This document shows positions 12,168 through 21,687 of a stretch of 64,000 bases of DNA, piece after piece. A program made the translations under genes and the position numbers. Origin of the DNA: Flavimaricola sp. (GTDB lineage: Bacteria > Pseudomonadota > Alphaproteobacteria > Rhodobacterales > Rhodobacteraceae). Each line of letters starts with the position of its first letter. The first letter of the stretch is position 1. The stretch covers positions 1-64,000 of the forward strand of contig JAQWWH010000064.1 of the NCBI GenBank assembly GCA_029255105.1, written 5' to 3'. The notes beneath the pieces were generated by a model, which ran no database searches, was not told the origin of the DNA, and was given only the letters and a program-made list of their open reading frames with translations.

Positions 12168-13444
12168 CGCTTTCGTGGTTCCAGATCGTTCGGCTTGGCC
12201 TTGTCCAGATGGCCCTCGGCGCCATCGTCGTGCTGACGACTTCGACACTGAACCGGCTCATGGTGGTGGAACTGGCCCTGCCTGCCGTTTTGCCCGGCGC
12301 GCTTGTGGCCCTGCACTACGGCATTCAGCTAAGCCGACCGCATTGGGGCTTTGCCTCGGACGCGGGCGGTCAGCGGACGCGGTGGATCATCGGCGGTATG
12401 ATCATGCTGGCGGTTGGCGGCTTCTTGGCGGCCCACGGGGTTGAGGTTCTGCAGACGTCGTTTGCCCTCGGGCTGGCGATTTCCATCCCGGCCTACGCCC
12501 TGATCGGGCTCGGCGTAGGGGCCTCTGGGACATCACTTCTCGCTCTGCTAGCGGCTGCCACGGCTGAACGGCGTCGGCCTGCAGCGGCAACAATCACATG
12601 GCTGATGATGATCTTTGGCATCGCTATGACTGCCGGGGTCGCCGGGTCCTTCCTTGATCCCTATTCTCCGGCCCGTCTGTTGCAGGTCGTGGCTGTCGTC
12701 GTCACCGGCGCCGTCGTCCTGACCGTTGTGGCCGTTTGGGGCATCGAACGGCGCGTTCGTGTTGTGCGGCAGCCCGACCCGATGCCCTTCCGGCAAGGCA
12801 TGGCCGAGGTCTGGGCCGAGCGTAAGGCACGGAACTTTACCCTGTTCGTCTTTCTGTCGATGACGGCCTATTTCATGCAGGAGTTGATCCTGGAGCCCTA
12901 CGCCGGCCTCGTCTTTGCGTTTACGCCCGGACAGTCCACCCAATTGTCAGGTGCCCAAAATGGCGGTGTCTTTCTGGGCATGCTGATCGTGGGGATTGCG
13001 GCCACCGGTTTTCGCATCGGGGCGCTGCGGTCTTGGGTCGTGGCGGGATGCCTTGGTTCGGCCGCCTCTCTTACACTGATCACCATGCTCGGGACGATTG
13101 GGCCCGGCGCTCCCTTTGTTGCGGCCGTCGTCGCCTTGGGCGTGTTCAATGGCATGTTCGCCGTCGCAGCCATCGGCTCCATGATGGCGCTAGCGGGCGA
13201 AGGGCGGGAACAGCGCGAAGGAACCCGCATGGGTCTTTGGGGGGCTGCGCAGGCAGTCGCCGCCGGATTTGGCGGCCTGACCGGAGCGGCGATGGTCGAT
13301 CTTTTGCGGGTGAACCTCAATGACGTGCAGGCCTTTGGCTCTGTCTTTGTATTCGAAGCGGCGTTGTTCGTCGCAGCGGCCCTGATGGCCGTCAAGATTA
13401 TGGACCGGCGCGCCACGCCGGGTGCTCTGGTTCCGGGAGAATGA
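12164..13444 (+). CDS. PucC/LhaA-family MFS protein between bchG and bchP
   Basis: A 426-residue, about 12-helix protein of the BCD/PucC branch of the major facilitator superfamily. The family-typical N-terminal segment RLGLVQMALGAIVVLTTSTLNR and a SRPHWGFASD loop are visible. It corresponds to Rhodobacter ORF428 (bch2) in the same position. PucC and LhaA assist light-harvesting complex assembly; for this bchG-linked paralogue a role in bacteriochlorophyll delivery is inferred only. The ATG at 12164 overlaps the bchG stop and the stop overlaps the bchP start, both as ATGA, so the three are translationally coupled. Confidence 0.9.
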   Translation: MTLSWFQIVRLGLVQMALGAIVVLTTSTLNRLMVVELALPAVLPGALVALHYGIQLSRPHWGFASDAGGQRTRWIIGGMIMLAVGGFLAAHGVEVLQTSFALGLAISIPAYALIGLGVGASGTSLLALLAAATAERRRPAAATITWLMMIFGIAMTAGVAGSFLDPYSPARLLQVVAVVVTGAVVLTVVAVWGIERRVRVVRQPDPMPFRQGMAEVWAERKARNFTLFVFLSMTAYFMQELILEPYAGLVFAFTPGQSTQLSGAQNGGVFLGMLIVGIAATGFRIGALRSWVVAGCLGSAASLTLITMLGTIGPGAPFVAAVVALGVFNGMFAVAAIGSMMALAGEGREQREGTRMGLWGAAQAVAAGFGGLTGAAMVDLLRVNLNDVQAFGSVFVFEAALFVAAALMAVKIMDRRATPGALVPGE

Positions 13445-14628
13445 CTATGGACTATGAAGTGATTGTTGTGGGCGGTGGACCGTCCGGCGCGACAGCGGCC
13501 GAAGATCTGGCCCGGTCAGGCGTCAGCGTGGCGATGATTGATCGCGCGGGTCGGATCAAACCCTGCGGTGGGGCAATCCCACCTCGGGCCATTAAGGACT
13601 TTCTGATCCCGGACGAGCAGATCGTTGCCAAGATCCAGACCGCCCGCATGATTTCGCCCACAGGGCGCCAGGTGGATATTCCGATCGAGAACGGTTTTGT
13701 CGGCATGGTCGATCGCGAGCATTTCGACAAATTCCTGCGCAACCGCGCCCATGAGGCTGGTGCGACACGGTTGACCGGAACCTACCTGCGGATCGATCGC
13801 GAGCGTGGCAAGCGTAGCGTTGTTTACCGCGACAAGGCCACGGGCGAAGAAGTCTCGCTTAGCTGTCGTGTTGTGATCGGAGCCGATGGCGCCCGGTCGA
13901 ACGTAGCGCGGGATGAGATCCCGGGCGGCGACCGCATTCCCTATGTCATCGCGTACCACGAGATCATCGAGGCCCCGGAAAACGGCGCCCTCTACGATTC
14001 CAAGCGGTGCGACGTCATCTATGACGGCGCCATCTCGCCCGACTTCTACGGCTGGGTCTTTCCACATGGAACCTCCGCCAGCGTCGGCATGGGATCGATG
14101 GTCAAGGGCGTCGACCTGAAAGAGGCGACTGCCGCGTTGCGCATGGCCTCGGGCCTGACCGAGTGCAAGACGATCCGCAAGGAAGGCGCGCCCATCCCCC
14201 TCAAGCCGCTGGACCGCTGGGACAATTCCCGCGATGTCATCCTTGCAGGTGACGCAGCGGGCGTGGTTGCCCCGTCTTCGGGCGAGGGGATCTACTATGC
14301 CATGATGGGCGGAAGGGTCGCAGCGACAGCCGCCGCCGCTTTCCTTAAGACGGGGATGATCAAGGACCTGCAACTGGCCCGCCGCCTGTTCATGCGCGAG
14401 CACAAGCAGGTCTTTCGCGTTCTGGGGGCCATGCAGGACGCCTATTACAAGAGTGACGAAAGGCGCGAGCGGTTTGTCTCCCTGTGTCACGATGTCGACG
14501 TTCAGAAGCTGACTTTTGAGGCCTATATGAACAAGAAGTTGGTCAAGGCGCGACCCCTCGCCCATCTCAAGATCGGGGTAAAGAACCTCGCCCACCTGTC
14601 GGGCCTTGTCTCACCCTTACGGACATAA
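13441..14628 (+). CDS. bchP: Geranylgeranyl reductase BchP
   Basis: BchP reduces the geranylgeranyl side chain of bacteriochlorophyll to phytyl in three NADPH-dependent steps. The 395-residue flavoprotein has the dinucleotide-binding motif VGGGPSGATAAEDL near the N-terminus, the family PCGGAIP motif, and the GDAAGVVAPSSGEGI FAD motif about two thirds along. The ATG at 13441 overlaps the preceding stop; a second ATG at 13447 is possible. Its stop ends 4 bases before idi. Confidence 0.96.
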   Translation: MTMDYEVIVVGGGPSGATAAEDLARSGVSVAMIDRAGRIKPCGGAIPPRAIKDFLIPDEQIVAKIQTARMISPTGRQVDIPIENGFVGMVDREHFDKFLRNRAHEAGATRLTGTYLRIDRERGKRSVVYRDKATGEEVSLSCRVVIGADGARSNVARDEIPGGDRIPYVIAYHEIIEAPENGALYDSKRCDVIYDGAISPDFYGWVFPHGTSASVGMGSMVKGVDLKEATAALRMASGLTECKTIRKEGAPIPLKPLDRWDNSRDVILAGDAAGVVAPSSGEGIYYAMMGGRVAATAAAAFLKTGMIKDLQLARRLFMREHKQVFRVLGAMQDAYYKSDERRERFVSLCHDVDVQKLTFEAYMNKKLVKARPLAHLKIGVKNLAHLSGLVSPLRT

Positions 14629-14632
14629 AAGC

Positions 14633-15163
14633 ATGAGTATGATGATCCCCGCCTGGGTGGACGGCACCCTGACCCCGGTCGAAAAGCTGGAGGTCCATCA
14701 ACGTGGACTTCGACACAAGGCCGTCAGCGTCTTTGTGATGTCGAAGGGTAAGGTGCTGATCCAGCAGCGGGCTTTGGTCAAGTATCACACGCCCGGTCTT
14801 TGGGCGAACACTTGCTGTACCCACCCCGACTGGGACGAAGAGCCGGCCGATTGCGCCGTTCGCCGTCTGAGGGAGGAGTTGGGGATCACCGGCATCTACC
14901 CTGTCTTTCGCGACCAGGTCGAATACCGGGCCGACGTCGGCAAAGGCCTGATCGAGCATGAGTTGGTCGACATCTTTGTCGCCAACGCCCCCGAAGGCGT
15001 CCGTGTCGCCCCCGATCCGGGTGAAGTCATGGCGGTAAAGTGGGTCGACCTTTACGACCTTGCCGCCCAGGTGGCCCGCCGGCCCTATGAATTCACCCCT
15101 TGGCTGCGCATCTATATGGCAGACCACAAGGATGCGATCTTCGGGATGATGGCGCGGGCCTGA
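14633..15163 (+). CDS. idi: Isopentenyl-diphosphate delta-isomerase, type I
   Basis: Idi interconverts IPP and DMAPP, feeding geranylgeranyl diphosphate to BchG and to carotenoid synthesis. The 176-residue product has the Nudix-like fold with the catalytic cysteine in WANTCCTHP, the REELGI segment and the catalytic glutamate region IEHELVD. I start at the ATG at 14633 (SMMIPAWVDG); the frame opens slightly earlier inside bchP. It is last in the bchG operon and converges on dxs, so both isoprenoid supply genes adjoin the pigment genes, as in Rhodobacter. A strong terminator follows. Confidence 0.95.
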   Translation: MSMMIPAWVDGTLTPVEKLEVHQRGLRHKAVSVFVMSKGKVLIQQRALVKYHTPGLWANTCCTHPDWDEEPADCAVRRLREELGITGIYPVFRDQVEYRADVGKGLIEHELVDIFVANAPEGVRVAPDPGEVMAVKWVDLYDLAAQVARRPYEFTPWLRIYMADHKDAIFGMMARA

Positions 15164-15192
15164 TAGGCCGACGTTCTTGCAATTGGACATGA

Positions 15193-15222
15193 AAAAGGGC
15201 TGGCACGCGTGCCAGCCCTTTT
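15193..15222. terminator. Bidirectional terminator between idi and dxs
   Basis: A perfect 30-base palindrome with 15-base arms, centred between 15207 and 15208 (core GGGCTGGCACG/CGTGCCAGCCC). It is flanked by A5 on the left and T4 on the right. It has a GC-rich stem plus T-run in both directions and sits between convergent genes, so it can serve both. Confidence 0.9.
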
Positions 15223-15244
15223 CCTTTGGTCTGTTGTCTGTCCG

Positions 15245-17176
15245 CTAAACGGTGACCCCCATCCTGTCCGCCCGGATGCCCGCCGCCTGCATGGCGGTCG
15301 CGGCGATGTCCACGGCTGTCATGCCCGCATCGGCATACATCGCATCGGGCGCCGCATGATCGATAAAGCGGTCGGGAAGGGTCATGGTCCGCACCTGGCA
15401 ACGGCCGTCAAGCAGACCGTCATTGACCAGATCGTGCAGTACCATGGCCCCAAATCCACCACGCGAGCCTTGCTCGATCGTCACCAGAGCCTTGTGATGG
15501 CGCAGAAGCTGCCGGATCAGGGCCCGGTCAAGCGGTTTGGCAAACCGGGCGTCTGCTATGGTGACGCTGATGCCCTGGGCCTGCATCACGGCGGCGGCCT
15601 TGCGGCATTCGCCCAGATGCGCCCCAAAGGACAATAGGGCGACGTCGGATCCTTCCTGAACGATGCGGCCCTTGCCGATCTCGAGGATCTCGCCACGCTC
15701 TGGCAACTCCAGCCCTTCGCCTTCACCACGCGGGTAGCGCAGGGCAATGGGGCCTTCGTCATAAGCGGCGGCGGTGCGAACCATGTGCATCAGCTCAAGC
15801 TCGTCCCCGGCGGCCATGACGACCATATTGGGCAAAGCGGCCATAAATCCGATGTCAAAGGCCCCCGCATGGGTCGGCCCATCGGCCCCGACTAGCCCTG
15901 CCCGGTCGATGGCAAAGCGGACGGGAAGGTTTTGCAAAGCCACGTCATGAACGATCTGGTCATAGCCGCGCTGCAGGAACGTCGAATAGATCGCACAGAA
16001 CGGCTTTAGCCCGCTGGCCGCCATCCCGGCGGCAAAGGTCACGCCGTGCTGTTCCGCGATGCCAACGTCAAAGACCCGCGAGGCAAAGCGTTTGCCCATG
16101 ATATCCACACCGGTACCCGACGGCATCGCCGCCGTGATCGCCACGATGGAGGGGTCATGCGCCGCCTCTGTCGTCAGAGCAGTTCCGAACACCTTGGTAT
16201 AGCTCGGTGCATTGGGCAGCGACTTGGCCAGTTCACCTGTGCCGACGTTGAACTTGCCCACCCCGTGGTACTTGTCGGCCGAGGTTTCGGCAGGTGCATA
16301 GCCCTTGCCCTTGGTCGTGCAGACGTGGATCAGAACCGGCCCGGATGACCGGGTCCGCGCCGACCGCAGGACGGGAAGAAGCTGGCTCATGTCATGCCCG
16401 TCGATGGGGCCGACGTAGGAAAAGCCCAACTGCTCAAACAATGTCCCCTGACTGCCAGGAAGGCCCATGACCAGCTGCCGGGCCCGCCGGGCGTGGTCGC
16501 GCAGGGGGCCGGGCAAGGCAGCCTCGAACCCTTCGGCCATCTTGTGCATGTCCCCAAGGGGCGAGGCATAGAGGCCGGACAAATATTTGGACATGGCGCC
16601 CACTGGTGGGGCAATCGACATTTCGTTGTCGTTGAGGATGACGAACAGGCGGCGGCCTTCGTGACCGGCATTGTTCATCGCTTCATAGGCCATTCCGGCG
16701 CTGATCGATCCGTCTCCGATGACGGCAATGGCGTCGCCGGTATCCATCCCCATGTCCCGCCCGACGGCAAAGCCCAGCGCCGCAGAGATTGAGGTTGACG
16801 AATGCGCCGCCCCGAACGGGTCATAGACGCTTTCCGACCGCTTGGTGAAGCCGGACAGGCCACCTTCCTGGCGCAGGGTCCGGATGCGGTCGCGGCGACC
16901 GGTCAGGACTTTGTGCGGATAGCACTGGTGTCCAACATCCCAGACAAGTTTATCGCGAGGGGTATCAAAGACGGCGTGGATGGCCACGGCCAGCTCGACG
17001 ACCCCAAGTGAGGACCCCAGGTGTCCGCCAGTGGTGCTCACGGCGGAAATGACTTCGGAACGAACCTCATGGGCGAGGGTTGTGAGGGCCGCGTCCGACA
17101 GTCGTTTCATGTCCGCTGGTCCTGCGATGGTATCGAGGATTGGGGTCACGGGACGGTCGCTGAAGTCATTCGGCAT
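15245..17176 (-). CDS. dxs: 1-deoxy-D-xylulose-5-phosphate synthase
   Basis: Dxs condenses pyruvate and glyceraldehyde 3-phosphate with thiamine diphosphate, the first step of the MEP isoprenoid pathway. The 643-residue product carries the conserved [10 protein letters not shown], the thiamine-diphosphate motif [18 protein letters not shown], and a transketolase-like central domain with [15 protein letters not shown]. The ATG at 17176 gives normal length. It lies just downstream of the puf operon terminator on the same strand, so it may also receive read-through from puf. Chromosomes of this family often carry a second dxs, which would make this the phototrophy-linked copy; that is inference. 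Confidence 0.96.
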   Translation of the reverse strand: MPNDFSDRPVTPILDTIAGPADMKRLSDAALTTLAHEVRSEVISAVSTTGGHLGSSLGVVELAVAIHAVFDTPRDKLVWDVGHQCYPHKVLTGRRDRIRTLRQEGGLSGFTKRSESVYDPFGAAHSSTSISAALGFAVGRDMGMDTGDAIAVIGDGSISAGMAYEAMNNAGHEGRRLFVILNDNEMSIAPPVGAMSKYLSGLYASPLGDMHKMAEGFEAALPGPLRDHARRARQLVMGLPGSQGTLFEQLGFSYVGPIDGHDMSQLLPVLRSARTRSSGPVLIHVCTTKGKGYAPAETSADKYHGVGKFNVGTGELAKSLPNAPSYTKVFGTALTTEAAHDPSIVAITAAMPSGTGVDIMGKRFASRVFDVGIAEQHGVTFAAGMAASGLKPFCAIYSTFLQRGYDQIVHDVALQNLPVRFAIDRAGLVGADGPTHAGAFDIGFMAALPNMVVMAAGDELELMHMVRTAAAYDEGPIALRYPRGEGEGLELPERGEILEIGKGRIVQEGSDVALLSFGAHLGECRKAAAVMQAQGISVTIADARFAKPLDRALIRQLLRHHKALVTIEQGSRGGFGAMVLHDLVNDGLLDGRCQVRTMTLPDRFIDHAAPDAMYADAGMTAVDIAATAMQAAGIRADRMGVTV

Positions 17177-17191
17177 GATCTGGGTCCTTGA

Positions 17192-17231
17192 AACAAAAAG
17201 GCGTCACGATGGGAAAACCCTTCGTGACGCC
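17192..17231 (-). terminator. puf operon terminator
   Basis: Read on the minus strand: a 10-base perfect stem (GGCGTCACGA/TCGTGACGCC, 17200-17231) extended past one mismatch by GGG/CCC, then TTTTTGTTT. This is a classic intrinsic terminator downstream of pufX and just upstream of dxs. Confidence 0.88.
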
Positions 17232-17291
17232 AGTCTCCTGTAGCCAACAGGAAGGGAACTGAGGCCGCCGCGCGAGGCATTGACCCCAAGT

Positions 17292-17360
17292 ATCGGACCT
17301 TTCCGGGAGGGAGGGGTCCGATCTGGCGTGGGGGCAGCTGCGTCACAACAACCGCCCCCA
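17292..17360 (-). other. Two hairpins in the pufX 3' untranslated region
   Basis: Between the pufX stop and the terminator are two more inverted repeats: ATCGGACC/GGTCCGAT (17292-17299 with 17315-17322) and TGGGGGC/GCCCCCA (17329-17335 with 17354-17360). Neither is followed by a T-run, so they look like RNA stability or processing elements rather than terminators. In R. sphaeroides the puf 3' region yields a processed small RNA; an equivalent here is possible but unproven. Confidence 0.6.
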
Positions 17361-17365
17361 ATCTG

Positions 17366-17605
17366 CTAGACCTGCGTTGTCTCCTGATCCGTCGGAACGG
17401 ACAGGAAGGACATCGGGGTCGGGTCTTGAGTATCCCGGCTCCGCTCAGGAAGGCTCTGGCCGACCGCTGAGATGATCGCAATGACCAGCCAAAGCCCGAG
17501 GACCAGAAGGGCTGCGTAGCCCGCCCCTTTGAGCATCAGGTAGGTGATGTCGGCGGTGAGGCGGCCTTTGCGGGACATGCCCAGCATCGAATTGTCGTCA
17601 CTCAT
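17366..17605 (-). CDS. pufX: Reaction-centre-LH1 core protein PufX
   Basis: PufX is a single-span membrane protein that opens the LH1 ring around the reaction centre for quinone exchange. The 79-residue product has a polar N-terminus, one hydrophobic helix (about residues 28-50), and the family motif LMLKGAGYAA at the helix start. It lies 14 bases after pufM with an AGAGGAGA ribosome-binding site, in the exact position of pufX in Rhodobacter. PufX sequences diverge strongly, so position and the KGAG motif carry the assignment. No pufC is present. Confidence 0.9.
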   Translation of the reverse strand: MSDDNSMLGMSRKGRLTADITYLMLKGAGYAALLVLGLWLVIAIISAVGQSLPERSRDTQDPTPMSFLSVPTDQETTQV

Positions 17606-17619
17606 TGCTTTGTCTCCTC

Positions 17620-18546
17620 TTAGTTAAGCGGGGCATAGCCATGGATCTGAGCCCAGGCATACCAGTTGTCGACAACGGTTCCGCTTAGAAGGATCCCGAT
17701 ACCACCGGTCAGCGGTGTCAGAACTGCGAACCACCAGGCCCAGCGGTGGATACCTTCCATGGTGGCGTTGAAGCCCATGGTCCAGCGCCAGAACAAGGCT
17801 GCCCGTTCAGAGGCCGTGCCGCGATCCACGATCTGCTCAATCTCGCGCTCGCCGCCGAAACGGCTAACTGCAAGGATGGTCGCCCCGTGCATCGCGAACA
17901 GAAGGGCCGACCCATACAGGAAGGCAATCGAGAGCGCGTGGAAGGGGTTGTAGAACAGGTTACCGTGGGTGATCGAGAACAGGTTGGTCCAGTCCAGGTG
18001 CGGGAAGATGCCGTAAGGCACTGCCTCGGACCAGCTACCCATAAGGATGGGACGGAAAAGGCCAAGAACGAGGATCAGCCATAGCAGGGCAGCAAACGCC
18101 CAGGCCACGTGATGACCCATGTTTAGGGCGGTTGCCCGGTTGTAAGTCCGGACCCACCAGGTGCAGCACCCCACCAGGAAGAAGAACGATGCGATAAGCC
18201 ACCATCCCCCATCGTTGAGCGGGGCAAACCCAAGGCCGTATTCTGGTCCCGGAGGCTCAAGCGCCAGCCAGAACAGGTCCCGGAAGAACACGCCCGGAGA
18301 GTAGTCCACTTGCGCCCAGAAGTTCATCCCGATGATGAAGAACCAAGCCGCGAAAGAGACGACCGACACGAGGCCATACGCACCCAGGTGGATTGGCCCC
18401 AATTGGGCGTTTCCGAAGATTCCGGCCAGTTTCGAGAAGCTGGTTCCTGTTGTCCGGTTGCGGTTGGTTTCCGCGTCTCCGGCCATTCCCAGTTCGGCCG
18501 GACCTTGGACCTGAACCTGGGTAAAGATATTCTGATATTCAGCCAT
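17620..18546 (-). CDS. pufM: Photosynthetic reaction centre M subunit
   Basis: PufM binds, with PufL, the bacteriochlorophyll special pair, bacteriopheophytins, quinones and the non-heme iron of the type II reaction centre. The 308-residue product has five hydrophobic helices; the special-pair histidine lies in [13 protein letters not shown], and the iron-ligand region is [12 protein letters not shown]. There is no C-terminal extension for a PufC cytochrome. The ATG at 18546 follows GGAGG; the gene lies 14 bases after pufL and 14 before pufX. Confidence 0.98.
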   Translation of the reverse strand: MAEYQNIFTQVQVQGPAELGMAGDAETNRNRTTGTSFSKLAGIFGNAQLGPIHLGAYGLVSVVSFAAWFFIIGMNFWAQVDYSPGVFFRDLFWLALEPPGPEYGLGFAPLNDGGWWLIASFFFLVGCCTWWVRTYNRATALNMGHHVAWAFAALLWLILVLGLFRPILMGSWSEAVPYGIFPHLDWTNLFSITHGNLFYNPFHALSIAFLYGSALLFAMHGATILAVSRFGGEREIEQIVDRGTASERAALFWRWTMGFNATMEGIHRWAWWFAVLTPLTGGIGILLSGTVVDNWYAWAQIHGYAPLN

Positions 18547-18560
18547 TTTTCATATCCTCC

Positions 18561-19391
18561 TTACAGGTTCACCCACCAGGGCAGTTCGTAGTACCAATCC
18601 CACCAGACGATCCATTCGTCGAACCAGATCGTGCCTGAGATGACGATACAGATCGCCGACCACAGACCCGCATTCAGGGCCAGGAACAGGCCAAGACGGT
18701 GGATGCCCAACGGCCCGATCGAATAGCCGATCAGATCGCGGAAGTAGGTGTCTTCGTGATCCGGTGACCGGACTTCTTCGCCCTTGGTCGGGTTGACCGC
18801 CGACAGCACCAGCGACCCGTGCAGGGCCAGGGCGACCGCTGTCACAAAGAAGAAGCTGATGGCGACCATATGGGCAGGGTTGTAATGGAAGTTGCCGTAG
18901 GCGTAGCCGACATTGTTCACCCAATCGAGGTGAGAGAAGATGCCGTATGGAAAGCCGTGCCCCCATGCGCCCAGCAGGACCGGCCGGATGACGACCAGTG
19001 TGACATAGGCAAGGATCGCAACGCCGAAGGCGAACGGGACATGGTACCCGATGCCAAGTTTGCGGCAGATTTCGACCTCTCGCATCGCCCAGCTTACAAA
19101 TGCGCCAATCGCACAGATCGTGATGATCTGCCAAAGGCCACCTTCGAGCAGCGGTGCAGCACCCAGCCCAACTTCAAGGGCCGGTGGGTTGATCGAGATA
19201 AGCCAAGGGTTCCAGGTTGGTCCCTGACTGGCGCCGTAGAAGATCATGATCGTTCCGAGGGCAGCGAAAAAGAACGTCGTGACCCCGAAGAAGCCTACAT
19301 AGAAGGGCCCCACCCAGAAGTCGAACAGATCCCCGCCGACCAGCGTTCCGCCACGGACCCGGTATTTTCTTTCGAAGCTGAGCTGAGCCAT
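18561..19391 (-). CDS. pufL: Photosynthetic reaction centre L subunit
   Basis: PufL is the partner of PufM in the reaction-centre core. The 276-residue product begins [17 protein letters not shown] and has five membrane helices; the special-pair histidine is in [14 protein letters not shown] and the QB/iron region is in [16 protein letters not shown]. It follows a 134-base pufA-pufL spacer with a stable hairpin, the arrangement that uncouples LH1 from reaction-centre mRNA levels in Rhodobacter. Confidence 0.98.
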   Translation of the reverse strand: MAQLSFERKYRVRGGTLVGGDLFDFWVGPFYVGFFGVTTFFFAALGTIMIFYGASQGPTWNPWLISINPPALEVGLGAAPLLEGGLWQIITICAIGAFVSWAMREVEICRKLGIGYHVPFAFGVAILAYVTLVVIRPVLLGAWGHGFPYGIFSHLDWVNNVGYAYGNFHYNPAHMVAISFFFVTAVALALHGSLVLSAVNPTKGEEVRSPDHEDTYFRDLIGYSIGPLGIHRLGLFLALNAGLWSAICIVISGTIWFDEWIVWWDWYYELPWWVNL

Positions 19392-19468
19392 CTTCCGTCT
19401 CCGTTATAGTATGACGCCTCTGCCCGATACGGGGCCGCCGCCATCACCAAATGTCTTTGTGAAGGTTT

Positions 19469-19499
19469 GCCGCGGGCGAAACATGGCCCCGCCCGCAGC
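19469..19499 (-). other. pufA-pufL intercistronic hairpin
   Basis: Inverted repeat of 10 bases (GCCGCGGGCG, 19469-19478, with CGCCCGCAGC, 19490-19499) with one G-U pair and an 11-base loop, read on the minus strand. It lies 27 bases downstream of the pufA stop. In Rhodobacter such hairpins protect the pufBA 3' end and give excess LH1 over reaction-centre message; the same role is inferred here. Confidence 0.75.
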
Positions 19500-19525
19500 G
19501 ATTGTCTTTGCTGGCTAGAGCCGGA

Positions 19526-19681
19526 TCACATGCCGCCGAAGGCGAGTGTGAACCAATTGGTCGACTCGTTGCTAAGCAGGACGAGGTGAATCATCGCTGC
19601 GAGCAAAAAGAGGAACACGCCCTGCGCCACGAAAACACGGCGGGGGTCGAAGATGAGCCAGATCTTGTAGAACTGTGCCAT
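19526..19681 (-). CDS. pufA: LH1 antenna alpha polypeptide
   Basis: A 51-residue single-span antenna protein: [17 protein letters not shown] at the N-terminus, one hydrophobic helix, and the bacteriochlorophyll-ligating histidine in [10 protein letters not shown]. It forms the LH1 ring around the reaction centre with PufB. The start is an ATG at 19681 and the TGA is at 19526-19528. It follows pufB by 15 bases and precedes the intercistronic hairpin. Confidence 0.96.
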   Translation of the reverse strand: MAQFYKIWLIFDPRRVFVAQGVFLFLLAAMIHLVLLSNESTNWFTLAFGGM

Positions 19682-19696
19682 TTGAATGTTCCTTTC

Positions 19697-19852
19697 TTAC
19701 CAGCTGAACCAGGGCAGTTTGATGTACGTCAGGATATGAGCGACGACTGCAACGATCGTGAAGATCGTAAGCCCGCTCATATACACCGAGTGCAGCTCCT
19801 GAGCCTGCTCATCTGTGAGACCTGTGAACGAAAGGTCAGATTTATCAGCCAT
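19697..19852 (-). CDS. pufB: LH1 antenna beta polypeptide
   Basis: A 51-residue antenna beta protein: acidic N-terminus [19 protein letters not shown], one membrane helix with the ligand histidine in VVAHILTY, and the typical aromatic ending LPWFSW. The frame is open to 19906, but the ATG at 19852 follows GGAGGAAAAAC and matches the family start. First LH1 gene of pufBALMX, about 150 bases after pufQ. Confidence 0.96.
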   Translation of the reverse strand: MADKSDLSFTGLTDEQAQELHSVYMSGLTIFTIVAVVAHILTYIKLPWFSW

Positions 19853-19908
19853 GTTTTTCCTCCGAAAAATTGCACTGACGCCGCACGTCCCCCGCGGCCG
19901 GGTCACGA

Positions 19909-19925
19909 CAGGGGCTCATCCCCTG
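19909..19925 (-). other. Hairpin between pufQ and pufB
   Basis: CAGGGG/CCCCTG inverted repeat (6-base arms, 5-base loop) in the 150-base pufQ-pufB spacer. It could mark an RNA processing point that protects the 5' end of pufBA message. Functional meaning is inferred only. Confidence 0.4.
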
Positions 19926-20002
19926 CCCTAGTTCCGCCTGTCCCTTTCGGGTGGCGAACTGTTGTGCCTCCGGCCCCGTTGGGGATCGGAAGCGAATTCC
20001 TC

Positions 20003-20227
20003 TTACGCCGTAAAGATATGCGGCGTGATGATCCGTGCCTGTGTCCAGGCCCGCGCGATGGGGCCCTTTTCAGGCATGGTGAACTGGCGTGCCGCACTAA
20101 GACCCCAAGTCAGGATCGCCAGCGGCAAGGCGGCCAGAAAAATGATGGCAAAGTACGCGTAGTATTCGCGCTTGGGGGGCGCTCGCCGCGTCCGCTCAAG
20201 CGGGGTATTTGACGTAAAGTCGGTCAT
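20003..20227 (-). CDS. pufQ: PufQ, bacteriochlorophyll synthesis cofactor protein
   Basis: A 74-residue protein with one hydrophobic segment (about residues 25-45, [16 protein letters not shown]) and a family-typical C-terminal [15 protein letters not shown]. PufQ stimulates bacteriochlorophyll and antenna formation in Rhodobacter; its biochemical role is not settled. The ATG at 20227 overlaps the bchZ stop by 4 bases (ATGA), so pufQ is coupled to bchZ and the bchCXYZ and puf units are joined. Confidence 0.92.
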   Translation of the reverse strand: MTDFTSNTPLERTRRAPPKREYYAYFAIIFLAALPLAILTWGLSAARQFTMPEKGPIARAWTQARIITPHIFTA

Positions 20228-21687
20228 CTGCGTGATCCTCCCACCACTGTGTCCAGGGCCTCGACCGTTTCCAGAACCACCCGCTCCGCACCTGCATCCA
20301 AGGCGGCCCGCTCCGCTGCGTCGCGCAGGGATTTGGCCGCTGAAATGCGGGTCAGGATGGGGTGGCTGGCCACGATATCGTCGAGTTTCTTCTGTGCGTC
20401 CGCGTCCCATGGAAAATCGCGGCGCAGCGGCGTCAGGGTGGCATCGGCCTTGTCCATATCCGTACCAAGCGGCAGAATATGGAACAGGGCGTCAAACAAC
20501 CCGTTGCATACTTCCTGAATCATGTAAGTGGCGCCAGCGTACCCCATGAAGGGTGTTCCCGTCGCGCGCCGAATAGCGGCACCGGGAAAACTTGCTGGAA
20601 TGAACGAAGGGCTTGGGCCGTGGCCACCCTTCATCTCTGCCATATACATCTTCTCGTTTATCGACCCGAAAACGATCAGCGGACGCTTTGTGTGCATCAT
20701 CGACCGGACGTCTTCGTTGTCGGTTTTCTTGCCCCGCAGGCGGGACACGGCAAAGGCACAGGGAAAGCCCAGATCACCTTCGAGGTATTTGCGAATGCCG
20801 CGGGTATAGGTCTCATTCGCCACGACGGCGAAATCGCAAGTAGCATAGAAATCCTGTGTGACCGAACGCCACAGATCCCAGACCGGCTTGATCGTCGAAT
20901 GCTTTTCGCGTTCGATGAACGGCTCTGGATCAAGACCAAGCATTTCGCCTAGCTTGCGCAGGAACAGGGTCGTGCTTTCGATGCCGAAGGGGGCCTGCAA
21001 GTAGGGCTTGCCCAGCACTTCGCACAGACCACGGCCAAACTCGCGGTACATGCAGATGTTCACATCGGCATTCACCAGATTGCGCATCTCGGCGACATGG
21101 GCGCCAAGCGGCATGACCATGTTCACTTCGGCCCCGATACCTTCAACAAGGCGGCGGATCTCGGCGAGGTCCGAGGGCATGTTGAACGTGCCATACATCG
21201 GTCCAAGAATGTTGACGCGGGGGGCGGCGCCCTCTTCGCGCTTCTTTTCGGGCGGCATACGGCCCTTGGTCATCCCGAACTCAGTAAAGATCCAGGTCAT
21301 CGCGCGGTCCGCGGATTCCCATTGGTCTTCGTCGATGGTGCGCGGCAGGAACCGCTGGATATTTGTCCCCTGCGGGGTCACGCCACCACCGATCATCTCG
21401 GCGATAGAGCCAGTGACGACCACGGCGGGAAGGGCCGGATCAAGGACCTGCCAGGCGCGTTTCATCGCCCCTTCGGTGCCTTCACCCATCTCGTCTTCGC
21501 TTAGCCCGGTCACCACGATCGGCAACTCGTGCGGCGGCAAGCCGTCGGTATAGTGCAGAACGCTGGTAACGGGCAGGTTTTCGCAACCCACAGGACCGTC
21601 GATGACAACCTGAAGGCCTTTGACAGCACAGAACGCATAGACAGCGCCCCAATACCCACCAGCCCGATCATGATCCATTACAAGCAT
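20224..21687 (-). CDS. bchZ: Chlorophyllide a reductase subunit Z
   Basis: BchZ pairs with BchY to form the nitrogenase-like catalytic component that reduces ring B of chlorophyllide a, giving the bacteriochlorin. The 487-residue product begins [14 protein letters not shown] and contains [11 protein letters not shown] with a cluster-ligand cysteine and [16 protein letters not shown]. The ATG at 21687 overlaps the bchY stop by one base. The 3' end of this gene must hold any internal puf promoter, since pufQ overlaps it. Confidence 0.97.
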   Translation of the reverse strand: MLVMDHDRAGGYWGAVYAFCAVKGLQVVIDGPVGCENLPVTSVLHYTDGLPPHELPIVVTGLSEDEMGEGTEGAMKRAWQVLDPALPAVVVTGSIAEMIGGGVTPQGTNIQRFLPRTIDEDQWESADRAMTWIFTEFGMTKGRMPPEKKREEGAAPRVNILGPMYGTFNMPSDLAEIRRLVEGIGAEVNMVMPLGAHVAEMRNLVNADVNICMYREFGRGLCEVLGKPYLQAPFGIESTTLFLRKLGEMLGLDPEPFIEREKHSTIKPVWDLWRSVTQDFYATCDFAVVANETYTRGIRKYLEGDLGFPCAFAVSRLRGKKTDNEDVRSMMHTKRPLIVFGSINEKMYMAEMKGGHGPSPSFIPASFPGAAIRRATGTPFMGYAGATYMIQEVCNGLFDALFHILPLGTDMDKADATLTPLRRDFPWDADAQKKLDDIVASHPILTRISAAKSLRDAAERAALDAGAERVVLETVEALDTVVGGSRR

